The notes: generated by a model not told the origin, from the sequence alone. Numbered from the stretch's first letter, positions 18,976 through 27,830 are shown. The stretch is DNA of 64,000 nucleotides from an uncultured Flavobacteriales bacterium (GCA_903945495.1 CAJAVU010000057.1:62001-126000); one strand, 5' to 3'. Made by a program: numbers and translations.

Positions 18976-19488
18976 ATGAAAACGATCTCTTCCAAAAAAT
19001 ACAATCTGCTTTTAGCACTAATTCTGCTTTTAATGCTTTTGGGTGCGCATGCAAGTGTGATGCATTGGGACACAAATAAGTATTTCGTAAAGATTGGGTT
19101 GGTTGTTCTTGGATGTGTTTATTTCTTGCGTTTTCTTCACAAACCGGCTAAGAACTTACTTGATTTTACAAAGTTGGGATTGATTGCAGGTTACATTTCA
19201 CTTCGATTTTTAATAGTGTACCACTTGGCAGGTGTAAAAATCAACTTGTGGACAGTTATTCTAATAACATTGGTTTGGATTGGTCTTGAAATTTTCGGAA
19301 AGCTTAGTAAACGTTTTGAACAATTGAATCCAATAATCTACATTGGAATGGTATTCATGATGCTTGAAGTACTTTTCAAAATCAAACATTGGCCACTCTC
19401 ATTTCTTTTTAATTTTGGTGGGTTAACGATGCTAATTGTTGGCTTTTTAGTTGACGATTATCGCCAAAAGAAGTTGAATTTGAACTAA
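18976..19488 (+). CDS. Small multi-pass membrane protein with a GldL-like motif
   Basis: 170 residues with about five hydrophobic segments (9-26, 36-53, 66-84, 91-108, 119-135, 144-158) and a short charged tail. The segment LEVLFKIKHWPLSFL resembles the FKIMHWP motif of GldL-type gliding motility proteins, and HWDTNKYF occurs in the first loop. GldL proper has a longer periplasmic/C-terminal region, so this is at most a distant relative (inference). The next gene starts 16 bases downstream. Confidence 0.6.
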   Translation: MKTISSKKYNLLLALILLLMLLGAHASVMHWDTNKYFVKIGLVVLGCVYFLRFLHKPAKNLLDFTKLGLIAGYISLRFLIVYHLAGVKINLWTVILITLVWIGLEIFGKLSKRFEQLNPIIYIGMVFMMLEVLFKIKHWPLSFLFNFGGLTMLIVGFLVDDYRQKKLNLN

Positions 19489-19504
19489 TTATACAATCAA
19501 AAAA

Positions 19505-20119
19505 ATGAAAACACTCCTCGAAATAAAAAAACCGTCAAGTAAATCGTTTATCGTTTGGGAACATGTTTTGGTTTCAGCAGTGACATTTACAGGCACGTTT
19601 ATCCTTTTGTTTTTTGGACCAATGTTTCTTAATTCAAGATCGAGAAACCATGATTCATCAAATGACCCGGGAATTTCAATTATTGAATATTTATTTAATC
19701 ATCCTGCGGTTTATTTTGGTTTAACGGTATTGGCGGTCATCATTGCGAACGTATACATTTTTATCAAGAATCAGAAAACGAATTACATTGTGAAAATTGA
19801 ACAAGACGAGCAACAAATTCGTTTTGAATTGACCAATTTGTATTTTTCAAAACATCAACTTCAAGTACTTGATCTGAATAATTTTGAGTTTTATTTTGAA
19901 TCAAAAGTTTCTCAAGATGACGACAAACAACAACGAATTATTTTCCGAAATAAAAACGAAAACTCAATGATTGGCGAAATTATTCCTAAGCATTTTATAT
20001 GGAATGAACAGATTCTAACGTTAAAAGCAGCTTTAAGTGAACTTCATGCGTACAAAGGAAAAAGCAGAGAAAGACAAAGCAAAGTACCAGGAATCTCATG
20101 GCTGTTTGGAAGTAAATAA
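19505..20119 (+). CDS. Hypothetical membrane-anchored protein
   Basis: 204 residues. Two membrane segments lie at about 18-42 (VLVSAVTFTGTFILLFFG) and 70-88 (VYFGLTVLAVIIANVYIFI). A soluble C-terminal domain of about 110 residues follows, alternating short beta-like stretches (IRFELTNLYFSKHQLQVLDL, NNFEFYFESKV). This layout resembles PH-like or bPH domains behind a membrane hairpin, but no motif settles it. It ends 12 bases before the convergent protease gene. Confidence 0.55.
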   Translation: MKTLLEIKKPSSKSFIVWEHVLVSAVTFTGTFILLFFGPMFLNSRSRNHDSSNDPGISIIEYLFNHPAVYFGLTVLAVIIANVYIFIKNQKTNYIVKIEQDEQQIRFELTNLYFSKHQLQVLDLNNFEFYFESKVSQDDDKQQRIIFRNKNENSMIGEIIPKHFIWNEQILTLKAALSELHAYKGKSRERQSKVPGISWLFGSK

Positions 20120-20131
20120 AGCTTTTGAATC

Positions 20132-21340
20132 TTACCAATTCACTAAATCGACTTTCGTTAATTCAATTTCCACTTCTTTGTTGTCGATTAAAACGAGCAT
20201 TTTTAGTGTTTTTTGTTCTTCTGGAACGAAGCCATTTTGAATAATTGAACACCATTGGTCGGTAGTAAGGTTTCGGTAATCAACACCATTTGCTTCTAAA
20301 ATTTGAGTCCCCAATTGAATGCCTTTTTTACTTGCCGGTGAATTGATGAATACGTCACTGACAATGAGCTTGTTTTCTGAAATAAATGGACTAAAACCAA
20401 AACTTTCATTGGTATTGTGTACGAAAGGTTTTACAGGAATTAAAATAATTTCATTTACGCTCCAATCGATGATTACGCGGTAGTTTTTTAAAAATTTTGT
20501 TCCAAGAGTGCGTGAACCTTTTTCAAACGTTACGACATTGTTTGTTAGCGTCAAATCACCCAATTTCGTTGTTTCAATTAATGCCGTGAAATTGGTATCT
20601 GAAACGGCAGCACCGTAAAGCCCAGATCCAGAAGAACCGTATGATTTTGCTTCTTTAATCGTAGGATTTTTTTCTTTAATTGATGTGTAAACCACCTTTG
20701 AACTAGCGAAATAACCGTTCGATCCTGTATCAAATGTGACGTTCTTATCTTCAACGCCATTGTACGTGATATTTACGCGTGGAGTGAAGGATAAAGCTGG
20801 TGAAAAAGGTACATGAATAACAGAATCAGGAATTGTAAACGAGCTTCTTGTTTCACTGATTGTAATCACTTTTCGTTCGTAATCAATTTCCCAAACCGCT
20901 TCTTTCATCAAGTTGGCGCCAATTATTCCATCCGCATTTAAACATGCCAATACTTCGGATTTATTGAGATCGGCAACAGCAGCACCCGTTTGCTTGAAAC
21001 AAATGCCATTCAAATACATGTCCGGCATAACAACAAAATCCAATTCTTCTTTTACGCCTTGTGAATCGCCCGCTTTTTGAGAAACGACCGGTGTTAAGTT
21101 TAATTCAGCAGCTACTTCTTTCGAACATAAATTCGGCGCGCCTGTATCCACCAAGAAATCGTAGGTTTTCCCATTGATTGTTACAGTAACGATGATCAAA
21201 CCTAAACGCATTTCAAATGGAATCTCGGTTTTAAACGATGCTTGTTCAACAGAACCTTCTTTCAATAGTTTAAGAAGTTTAATAGAGCTACAACTTGAAA
21301 GAAATATAAGCATAACGCTTGAAAAGAGAAGTTTTTTCAT
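20132..21340 (-). CDS. Retropepsin-like aspartyl protease lipoprotein with PDZ domain
   Basis: 402 residues. The signal ends in a lipobox (LIFLSSCSS), so it is probably lipid-anchored on the outside of a membrane. Two aspartic protease motifs are present, FLVDTGAPN at about 63-70 and VTFDTGSNGYF near 205, so both catalytic aspartates of a two-lobed domain are intact. A PDZ domain follows at about 310-395 (INSPASKKGIQLGTQILEANG). This aspartyl protease-PDZ architecture is common in Bacteroidota; substrates are unknown. The gene is monocistronic and tail-to-tail with the 19505 gene. Confidence 0.85.
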   Translation of the reverse strand: MKKLLFSSVMLIFLSSCSSIKLLKLLKEGSVEQASFKTEIPFEMRLGLIIVTVTINGKTYDFLVDTGAPNLCSKEVAAELNLTPVVSQKAGDSQGVKEELDFVVMPDMYLNGICFKQTGAAVADLNKSEVLACLNADGIIGANLMKEAVWEIDYERKVITISETRSSFTIPDSVIHVPFSPALSFTPRVNITYNGVEDKNVTFDTGSNGYFASSKVVYTSIKEKNPTIKEAKSYGSSGSGLYGAAVSDTNFTALIETTKLGDLTLTNNVVTFEKGSRTLGTKFLKNYRVIIDWSVNEIILIPVKPFVHNTNESFGFSPFISENKLIVSDVFINSPASKKGIQLGTQILEANGVDYRNLTTDQWCSIIQNGFVPEEQKTLKMLVLIDNKEVEIELTKVDLVNW

Positions 21341-21505
21341 GGATTATTTGGTTACAATTAGTTCGTTGAACGATTTCAAACGCTTTTAAAAATAGTAAAA
21401 ACTGGGAGTTAAACTGTTTCTCTGAAGTCATTCATACGTTAAAAAGTTCTTAAACTTTCGTCCTCGCATAGGTTTTCGCCTAACTTCACTTCACAAAATT
21501 GTAAA

Positions 21506-22300
21506 ATGAGTAAACCAGCCAAGTTTCTTTACGCACTGTTCATTTGTTTATCGAGCTTATTGCTTCAAGCACAAGAATCACCCATTAAATGGAAGAACAA
21601 TTCGTTTAATTTGAATGTAGATACAACTGCCTATAACAAGTCAAATGGTAAGGGATTTTCAACGAATTATTATCCTAATTCAACGAATGCCAGTTATACC
21701 TTTACGAATGTTGGTGAACATGTTACCTTTCTCGATACAACAGTTTTTTACAAACAATATATCTCAAAACCTGGGGAATCAAATCAGATTGATTTAAACT
21801 CGACACAGTTGTTTAATTATTATGCTGCTTTCCGAAAACAACGCGATACAACGATGTATGCGTATTTGCCATTTTATTACGAAGGAAAGATTTACCGTGA
21901 AAAACTGACGTTTGAACTAACATTTGGAAAAAGCAAATTGATTAAGTACGACAGTTTATTCATTGACGCAACAGAACGAGTAACGGATTTTTTGCGTTCG
22001 GATACCATTTCAGAATATCCTTCACTTCGTCTAACGTATTATTTTACGATTAAAAACACTACGAAAAAGCCAATTTTATGTACCAAAGATTTTGTAGCTT
22101 GGAATGATGCTCAGGCCTTGAGAAGTAATAATAATTATGTGGAAATTTCACCTGGACAAACGTATAAAATTCCAGTTCAATTGAACATGGATCGAAAGTA
22201 TCGCTTCCAAAGCTCCGGTAGAATTGAAGTGATATCTGAAGGTATTCGTGAAGAATTTCAATGTGAAATACGTTCGAAATATGAAGCAAAGAGAAATTAA
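21506..22300 (+). CDS. Exported protein of unknown function
   Basis: 264 residues with a signal peptide (FLYALFICLSSLLLQAQ). The mature part is beta-rich and has no cysteines in its first half. The stretch SLRLTYYFTIKNTTKKPILCTKDFVAWNDAQ followed by EISPGQTYKIPVQLNMDRKYRF resembles the Ig-like DUF1573 style of Bacteroidota (fourth domain with GQT and a closing strand), but I cannot assign it. The DUF1801 gene begins 14 bases downstream. Confidence 0.65.
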   Translation: MSKPAKFLYALFICLSSLLLQAQESPIKWKNNSFNLNVDTTAYNKSNGKGFSTNYYPNSTNASYTFTNVGEHVTFLDTTVFYKQYISKPGESNQIDLNSTQLFNYYAAFRKQRDTTMYAYLPFYYEGKIYREKLTFELTFGKSKLIKYDSLFIDATERVTDFLRSDTISEYPSLRLTYYFTIKNTTKKPILCTKDFVAWNDAQALRSNNNYVEISPGQTYKIPVQLNMDRKYRFQSSGRIEVISEGIREEFQCEIRSKYEAKRN

Positions 22301-22314
22301 ATTACTTTAGAAGG

Positions 22315-22749
22315 ATGAACATCCAAGAAAACATTCAACGCTACATTGCGAGTCAAGTTGAGCCAAAACGCGCAGATATGCAAGGCTTGCATGAACAAAT
22401 TCTGGCTTTGCTGCCCAACTGTAAATTATGGTTTGAAGATGGCAAGAACGAAGAAGGGAAGGTAATTAGTAATCCGAATATTGGTTATGGCTCATATACG
22501 ATTCATTATGCCAATGGAAGTACTCGTGAATTTTTTCAAGTAGGATTGAGTGCCAATACCACTGGAATTTCAGTTTATTTGATGGGGATTCCAGACAAAA
22601 AATTCTTGATTCATAACTTTAAGGAAACAATCGGAAAAGCAAGTGTTACGGGCTATTGCATTAAATTCAAAAAATGTGCTGATATCAATTTGGATGTTCT
22701 TTCGAAGGCGATAATAGCAGCGGTTGAAATAACGGGTGAAATTGTATAA
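22315..22749 (+). CDS. DUF1801 family protein
   Basis: 144 residues. Recognised as DUF1801 (YdhG-like fold) by IASQVEPKRADMQGLHEQI at the N-terminus, IGYGSYTIHYANGS in the middle, FFQVGLSANTTGISVYLMG, and the final TGYCIKFKKCADINLDVL. The family is soluble and often found near transcriptional or iron-related genes; its role is not established. No catalytic motif is obvious. The upstream gene is 14 bases away, so cotranscription is likely. Confidence 0.8.
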   Translation: MNIQENIQRYIASQVEPKRADMQGLHEQILALLPNCKLWFEDGKNEEGKVISNPNIGYGSYTIHYANGSTREFFQVGLSANTTGISVYLMGIPDKKFLIHNFKETIGKASVTGYCIKFKKCADINLDVLSKAIIAAVEITGEIV

Positions 22750-22766
22750 ATTATTAATTAGTTTTT

Positions 22767-22783
22767 ACCACAGAGGCACGGAG
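22767..22783 (+). repeat. Dispersed repeat ACCACAGAGGCACGGAG, copy 2
   Basis: One mismatch from the copy at 13621-13637, again preceded by TTTTT and lying shortly downstream of a stop codon. Confidence 0.6.
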
Positions 22784-22853
22784 AAAAATGAAAACACAGA
22801 GAGATTATTAATTAACATTTTTAACTAAATTGAGTTTCAATACTTATACATTC

Positions 22854-23690
22854 ATGCGCATACTTATCTTTCTTCTTTTAGCGAATGTCAGTTTTGGTCA
22901 AGTTTCGTCACGGAGAACTTCGCCAATTTTTTCTGAACCGATTGATTCATTAATCGTGGGCGATTGGTATTTGAAAGAAACGATTATTGAATCGAATTAT
23001 CAATACGATTCGATGACGACAATGCACAGGTTAGAAACCAACCAATACACGATTAAAATCACAGCAGATAGTATAGTTATACCGCACAAGGAACGATACT
23101 ACAAGCGATATGAAGGTTACAACTTTGAGATCGATGGCAATGTGATGAAGCTGTATTTCGGGAAAAAGAAAAAACGAAAACAAGTTGATTCACTCACGAT
23201 TGAACTTCTTGATTTTGAAGAAATGGTCTTGTCCAGTGAGGAGTATGTTAAATCGCCTTTGGGATTCGATGTCGTAAAGGTGAATTACCGCTATCAACGT
23301 TCGCCATCCGCAAAATACGATTCGCTTGTTTCTCATCTTATTGGAAATTGGGAATTAGCAAGCAATGAACCTATTCCTTTTAGATGGAAGGATTCCCTGA
23401 CAGAATTTCACTTGTATAAAAACGGTGAGCAGGATAGAACACTTAAACATTATTTATCCCTTTCATTTCAACGAAATACGAATGGAATAGGGATGAATTA
23501 TTCATATTCCCATTCAACACAAGACCTGGTTGTAGCTAGTGGTGTTTATCTTGGAAAAACACCAATGCTTATCGATCGTTTCAATCAATTACTTTATTTT
23601 TCTGGGAAAGAAACATTTGTGTATCAGTACACATTCATCGGTTCAAATGAATTGATCTTGAAGTTTGTGAAAACAATTGAAAGTGAATAG
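22854..23690 (+). CDS. Exported protein of unknown function
   Basis: The ORF track starts at a TTG (22830); the ATG at 22854 directly begins a signal peptide (MRILIFLLLANVSFGQ) and is preferred, giving 278 residues. The mature protein appears to contain two similar halves, each with an IVGDWYLKE / LIGNWELAS start and a later strand-rich part. This looks like a pair of lipocalin-like domains (an NWxL start is typical of that fold), which is inference. No enzymatic motif is seen. Confidence 0.65.
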   Translation: MRILIFLLLANVSFGQVSSRRTSPIFSEPIDSLIVGDWYLKETIIESNYQYDSMTTMHRLETNQYTIKITADSIVIPHKERYYKRYEGYNFEIDGNVMKLYFGKKKKRKQVDSLTIELLDFEEMVLSSEEYVKSPLGFDVVKVNYRYQRSPSAKYDSLVSHLIGNWELASNEPIPFRWKDSLTEFHLYKNGEQDRTLKHYLSLSFQRNTNGIGMNYSYSHSTQDLVVASGVYLGKTPMLIDRFNQLLYFSGKETFVYQYTFIGSNELILKFVKTIESE

Positions 23691-23710
23691 GATTGAGCAA
23701 TTCAATTGAA

Positions 23711-23834
23711 AACCACATAGTGACATAGTGCTAAGAAGTTTAAAGAAACGCATAGCTAAATTTACTTGTAAATGTTCAACTGATGTAATCTTGCGGGAGT
23801 GCGCGTCAAATTCCTATTATGTGCCTATGTGGTT
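23711..23834. repeat. Element with 18-bp imperfect terminal inverted repeats
   Basis: AACCACATAGTGACATAG at 23711-23728 pairs with TTATGTGCCTATGTGGTT at 23817-23834 with 3 mismatches in 18. The 124-bp segment contains no ORF and lies in the 288-base spacer after the 22854 gene. It could be a MITE-like or REP-like unit, or a long hairpin. Confidence 0.6.
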
Positions 23835-23900
23835 AAATCAAAGGTTTTTTTTATCTACATAAATCTCGAATGGTAGTGCACATTTACCCTTCAAAACTGC

Positions 23901-23908
23901 TATCTTTG
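23901..23908 (+). promoter_or_regulatory. -7 promoter element TATCTTTG for the flavin monooxygenase gene
   Basis: A perfect match to the Bacteroidota -7 consensus TAnnTTTG, 70 bases before the GTG start. No TTG at the right distance upstream. It implies a leader of about 60 bases. Confidence 0.5.
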
Positions 23909-23978
23909 ACAGGATTTCGTAGCTTGCTTCACTCAAAGTTTAACTTCCAAGTGAAAAGTTCCGAAGAAAGATTCAGAA

Positions 23979-25427
23979 GTGGAAAATAAAGAACTGACGT
24001 GGACAGTTTGTCTCGATTGTCAAGGAAGCGGAAAAAGAAACGGGAAAATCACCAAAAATGAACGTTACCGTTATCAACTTGAGCGTGATGCGTTTGAAAA
24101 ATCGAATCAGCAAGGTTCCGCGCCTGTTCCTCCAAAAGGGCAATTAGTCACTTGTTCATTTTGCAATGGTTCAGGATTGCGCAGTTCAGAAACAAATCCA
24201 CCAGCAGATTCAACAAAATTCCCGCACATTGCAATTATTGGCGGCGGAATTGGGGGAGTGGCATTAGCAGTTGCTTGCCTTCACCGCGGAATTCCGTTTA
24301 CCTTGTTTGAGCGCGACGCAAGTTTTGCAGATCGATCTCAAGGATATGGACTTACCTTGCAACAAGCGAGTAAAGCCATCGAAGGATTTGGATTGTTTAA
24401 ACTCGATAAAGGTTTGGTTTCCAAGTGGCATGTCGTTCATAATCCGGAAGGAAAAGTAGTTGGAGAATGGGGCGCAAAAAAATGGTTGGATCCAAACGAA
24501 CAAGCCTATTCAAAGAAAACGAATGTTCACATTGCACGTCAATCCTTGCGTTTGGCGATGTTGGAACAATTGCACAATCATCCATCTGTTCAGTGGGGAC
24601 ATCAATTAATTGATTTCAATGAACTTCCTGATAAACGTTTTGAATTGCACTTTCAAGCCGATGGTGAGATGAAGCATGTTACTGCTGATATGGTCGTTGG
24701 TGCCGATGGAATTCGCAGTGTTGTTCGCAAGCAATTAATCGGAGAAGAACGAACACCAATGCGCTATTTAGGTTGTATTGTGATTTTGGGAATTTGTAGC
24801 CTGGAAGCATTGAAACACTTGAATGATCCTTTGTTGAATGCTGAAACTGTTTTTCAAACGGCCAATGGTCACGAACGCATTTATGTGATGCCATTTTCCA
24901 AAGAAGAAGTGATGTGGCAGTTGAGTTTCCCAATCGACGAAGCTGAAGCAAAAGCATTGAGCGAAAAAGGGGTGAAGGCCTTGAAAGAAGAAGCAATTCG
25001 TCGAACGCCTTGGCACAGTCCAATTCCAGAAATGGTTCAAGCTTCTCCAGAAACACTTATTTCTGGTTATCCAGCTTATGATAGAGAAATTTTAACGAGT
25101 ACAAATTTTTCAAACGCAGGTGCAGCAACCTTAATTGGTGACGCGGCACATCCAATGAGTCCGTTCAAAGGCCAAGGAGCCAATCAAGCCTTGCTGGATG
25201 CTTTGATCTTAGCGCGAATGGTTTACAAGGAATGCGTAACATCTGATAAATGGAAAGAAGATGGTTTGCGCACAACTGTATTGGAATCCTTTGAAGAAGC
25301 AATGCTCGAGCGTAGCGCACCAAAAGTACGCGATTCGGCAGCTGCAGCAGAATTTTTGCACACAGATGTCGTTTTGTTGGAAGGCAATGAGACACGCGGT
25401 GGGCGATTTAAGAGAACATTGGAGTAG
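23979..25427 (+). CDS. FAD-dependent monooxygenase with N-terminal DnaJ-type zinc module
   Basis: 482 residues. GTG is the only usable start: an in-frame stop lies upstream at 23952-23954 and the next methionine would remove the zinc module. Residues 11-18 (CLDCQGSG) and 59-66 (CSFCNGSG) are two CxxCxGxG motifs, as in DnaJ cysteine-rich regions. From about 83 comes a p-hydroxybenzoate hydroxylase-type flavoprotein: IIGGGIGG for the FAD dinucleotide fold, VVGADGIRSVVR (DG motif) and GDAAHPMSPFKGQGANQAL (GD motif). It should hydroxylate a small aromatic or similar substrate with NAD(P)H and O2; the substrate is unknown. The zinc-ribbon fusion is unusual and may bind a protein partner or sense redox state. 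Confidence 0.85.
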   Translation: MENKELTWTVCLDCQGSGKRNGKITKNERYRYQLERDAFEKSNQQGSAPVPPKGQLVTCSFCNGSGLRSSETNPPADSTKFPHIAIIGGGIGGVALAVACLHRGIPFTLFERDASFADRSQGYGLTLQQASKAIEGFGLFKLDKGLVSKWHVVHNPEGKVVGEWGAKKWLDPNEQAYSKKTNVHIARQSLRLAMLEQLHNHPSVQWGHQLIDFNELPDKRFELHFQADGEMKHVTADMVVGADGIRSVVRKQLIGEERTPMRYLGCIVILGICSLEALKHLNDPLLNAETVFQTANGHERIYVMPFSKEEVMWQLSFPIDEAEAKALSEKGVKALKEEAIRRTPWHSPIPEMVQASPETLISGYPAYDREILTSTNFSNAGAATLIGDAAHPMSPFKGQGANQALLDALILARMVYKECVTSDKWKEDGLRTTVLESFEEAMLERSAPKVRDSAAAAEFLHTDVVLLEGNETRGGRFKRTLE

Positions 25428-25466
25428 AAGTTAGAGATAGAGGATAGAACTAGTGGATAGAATTTA
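25425..25466 (+). repeat. Heptanucleotide array D (GATAGAG/GATAGAA type)
   Basis: About six 7-bp units starting with the TAG stop of the monooxygenase gene: TAGAAGT, TAGAGAT, AGAGGAT, AGAACTA, GTGGATA, GAATTTA. Degenerate, with TAG recurring every 6-7 bases. Confidence 0.55.
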
Positions 25467-25519
25467 GGCCGTCAATAAGGAAGATGTTTGAGTTGATTCT
25501 TTCTTTGCAATAATTTTCT

Positions 25520-25527
25520 TAGTTTTG
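25520..25527 (+). promoter_or_regulatory. -7 promoter element TAGTTTTG for the TPR gene
   Basis: Perfect TAnnTTTG match, 55 bases upstream of the ATG at 25583. A TTG lies 24 bases upstream (25493-25495), slightly beyond the usual spacer. Confidence 0.5.
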
Positions 25528-25582
25528 AGTAGTGCAAGTGCAGAAAAACCTGCGATTTAATACATGCTAAACAGTTTTAAAA

Positions 25583-26554
25583 ATGAAAAATATCCTTACA
25601 ATCTTTACATTATTCTTGACAGTTGTCAGTTTTGGACAAAGTTCAGAAGAATACTTAAAAAGTGGAATTGCCAAGCACAAACAACAAGATTACAAAGGTG
25701 CGATTAAAGAATACGACAAGGCAATTAAGGAGGATAAAACCAATAAAGATGCTTTTTACAACAAAGGAGCATGTGAACTGGCCTTGAATGATTTTAAAGG
25801 TGCAATGGCCGATTTTAATTCAACTATTGAATTGGATTCAAAATACGTGAGAGCATATTACAGTCGCGCGACAGTGTATGTGAGTCAAGAAAAATATAAA
25901 GAATCATTGCCGGATTTAGATAAAACGATAGAATTGGACCCAGAATTTCCCAATGCATTGACTTTGCGTGGACAAATTAGAGCACAAACAGGAAACAAAG
26001 GAGGAGCATGTGAAGATTTTCAATTGGCGAAGGAAAATGGTGACAAACAGGCCGATAAGTACTTAACACAATTTTGTGGCAATGAACAATTGGCGGGTGA
26101 ATCGTTGATGTTGGATTGGCCAGAAAGTGAAAACTGGAAATTAGGCAGTAGCCAAGATAACGAACAAATGGCGATGTTGGAGTTGATTCATTCCGATGAA
26201 ACATTAGAAAATTGGACAGAATTTGGATGCATGATGTCAATTAAAGGCGCTAAAAATATTCCGATGGACCAAGCAATGAACTTGATGTATGATCAAGCGA
26301 AAAAGCTGTCACCTAAAGCAGTTCTTACGTTTATTGAAAAAGATGAAACCGCTGAATATCCATGGATTATTTTCACAATTGAATCACCAAGTTTTAAGAA
26401 CGACAAAAAACCTGAATCACAATTGTGGTATGTTGTGCAAGGAAAAACGGCACTTTACACAAACTTTCGTGCAGTGAAAGAAGCAACAGTTCCAAAAGAA
26501 TTAAAAGAAAAATGGACTGCTTTCTTTAAAACAGGGAAAATTGTCAATCAGTAA
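25583..26554 (+). CDS. Exported TPR-repeat protein
   Basis: 323 residues. A signal peptide (TIFTLFLTVVSFGQ) is followed by three to four tetratricopeptide repeats over residues 21-160: SGIAKHKQQDYKGAIKEYDKAI, KGACELALNDFKGAMADFNSTI, YVSQEKYKESLPDLDKTI, QTGNKGGACEDFQLAKENG. The C-terminal 155 residues form an unrecognised globular domain. TPRs imply protein-protein contacts in the periplasm. The next gene begins 5 bases downstream, so the pair is an operon. Confidence 0.8.
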   Translation: MKNILTIFTLFLTVVSFGQSSEEYLKSGIAKHKQQDYKGAIKEYDKAIKEDKTNKDAFYNKGACELALNDFKGAMADFNSTIELDSKYVRAYYSRATVYVSQEKYKESLPDLDKTIELDPEFPNALTLRGQIRAQTGNKGGACEDFQLAKENGDKQADKYLTQFCGNEQLAGESLMLDWPESENWKLGSSQDNEQMAMLELIHSDETLENWTEFGCMMSIKGAKNIPMDQAMNLMYDQAKKLSPKAVLTFIEKDETAEYPWIIFTIESPSFKNDKKPESQLWYVVQGKTALYTNFRAVKEATVPKELKEKWTAFFKTGKIVNQ

Positions 26555-26568
26555 ATAAGATGCTACAA

Positions 26569-27177
26569 ATGAGAACAAATTCCATTCATTTATTTTTGCT
26601 CTTGCTGGTAGTTTTTTCGTCTTGTTCGACCAATTCCACGGATGAGTCTGCGAAAAAAGATACAAGAACCCATTTTAAAATTGGAGAGAAGGAATGGTTG
26701 ATTGAATTGCCGAATAATTACGTTTCGTTTGCCAATATACCTGATACCATTGAGCACAACAATATGTGTGGTAAGTACTCAAAAACAACCACAATACAGA
26801 TTTTAAAACTTCGAGAAAAAGATACGCTTTGGAAGGATCCCTTACCAAACAGCTTGTATGTGTTTTTAGTACCACAAGAAGGTATGAAAACAACGAAAAA
26901 AGCGTGTGTAAAAGATATGATAGAAGGCTATGCTGGATTTATTTCAATCAATGGTGATTATCGTTATGAACACAAGGAATCAGAAGTTCAACTAGATGGT
27001 GTTCCATTTTCACTTGTAGAGAATTCTTTAATTGATTCAACGGGAAAGTGGTCTCACGGAGATTTGCAATTCATTGGAATCGTTTCAAAGCATTGGATGC
27101 AAATACAATTGAGTTTCAATTCAACCACCGAGCGCGACAAATTGAAGGCGTTGGTGTTGAAGTCGGAGTTTGAATAG
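26569..27177 (+). CDS. Putative lipoprotein
   Basis: Of two nearby ATGs (26560, 26569), the second leaves a compact lipoprotein signal, MRTNSIHLFLLLLVVFSSC, with an FSSC lipobox; 202 residues. The mature part is an alpha/beta domain of about 180 residues with no catalytic motif. Its layout (FKIGEKEWLIELPNNYV, QLSFNSTTERDKLKALV at the end) is similar to the C-terminal domain of the upstream TPR protein (ENWKLGSSQ..., VPKELKEKWTAFF), suggesting both share a PsbP/MOG1-like fold (inference). Confidence 0.65.
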   Translation: MRTNSIHLFLLLLVVFSSCSTNSTDESAKKDTRTHFKIGEKEWLIELPNNYVSFANIPDTIEHNNMCGKYSKTTTIQILKLREKDTLWKDPLPNSLYVFLVPQEGMKTTKKACVKDMIEGYAGFISINGDYRYEHKESEVQLDGVPFSLVENSLIDSTGKWSHGDLQFIGIVSKHWMQIQLSFNSTTERDKLKALVLKSEFE

Positions 27178-27202
27178 ATATTCGTGCAAAAAAATAAAAT
27201 CT

Positions 27203-27245
27203 ATCCAGCTCCGTAGGAGCGACATCCCAATAACAGTAATCAACA
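27203..27245. repeat. GCTCCGTAGGAGC palindromic intergenic repeat
   Basis: The perfect 5-bp inverted repeat GCTCC-GTA-GGAGC at 27208-27220, followed by GACATCCCAATAACAGTAA. The same kind of element (a short GC palindrome plus a GACATCCC tail) is a common dispersed repeat in Bacteroidota genomes as I recall. Only one copy is in this window. Confidence 0.5.
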
Positions 27246-27289
27246 CAAACGAATCAAAAACCCTAGCGGGGTGGTATCAATAACAACAC

Positions 27290-27736
27290 ATGAGTAAATT
27301 AAAGTCAGTATTCAACGTTCTTGTATGGTTAACATCCATACTGTTGGTCCTGCTAGCTTTTTTCTTATTGTTCATCTTTTTCATGAAAATTGTGTGTTGG
27401 CTAGAAACGGATTATCCGATAAGCCGAGGTTCAATGCTTATTTTAGGTTTGTTAAGTGCGTGCTTGTTAATTCGAAATAAATTGAGTTTTATTCTACTAG
27501 TGTTTGTTGCAATCGGAAGTATAGCTTACCAATTTGCGAATTTTCACTTCAGCGGTTACACTTTTGTTGATTTCACAGCATCATTAAAACCGTGGTACCA
27601 TTCGAATCAAAAAACATTGATGAGTTTACCTCCTTTAACGTATCTTTTTATTCTGTTTTTAGCCGTTTTACCTACCACTTGGAAATTGTATTTTGCAAGA
27701 ACAGAAAAAGTTAACGAATTACTGGATGTATTTTGA
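27290..27736 (+). CDS. Hypothetical membrane protein
   Basis: 148 residues with four hydrophobic segments (about 9-33, 47-60, 65-82 and 115-132). Cysteines occur at LACLL and KIVCW. No conserved motif or family is recognised, and the C-terminus is a short polar tail (ARTEKVNELLDVF). It is flanked upstream by the GCTCCGTAGGAGC repeat and downstream by a heptamer array, so it may be a single-gene transcript. Confidence 0.55.
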   Translation: MSKLKSVFNVLVWLTSILLVLLAFFLLFIFFMKIVCWLETDYPISRGSMLILGLLSACLLIRNKLSFILLVFVAIGSIAYQFANFHFSGYTFVDFTASLKPWYHSNQKTLMSLPPLTYLFILFLAVLPTTWKLYFARTEKVNELLDVF

Positions 27737-27830
27737 TTCTGATGGAAAGAATAGAAAATATGATGTAAAAAAAATCCCTCAATTACAGGATTTTCTAAAT
27801 TCTAATTCTATCTTCTTACGCCGAAGCGGA

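Noticed and set aside
24679-25056. 125-codon minus-strand ORF inside the flavin monooxygenase gene
   Set aside because: It is the shadow of a gene with intact FAD motifs; no family resemblance.
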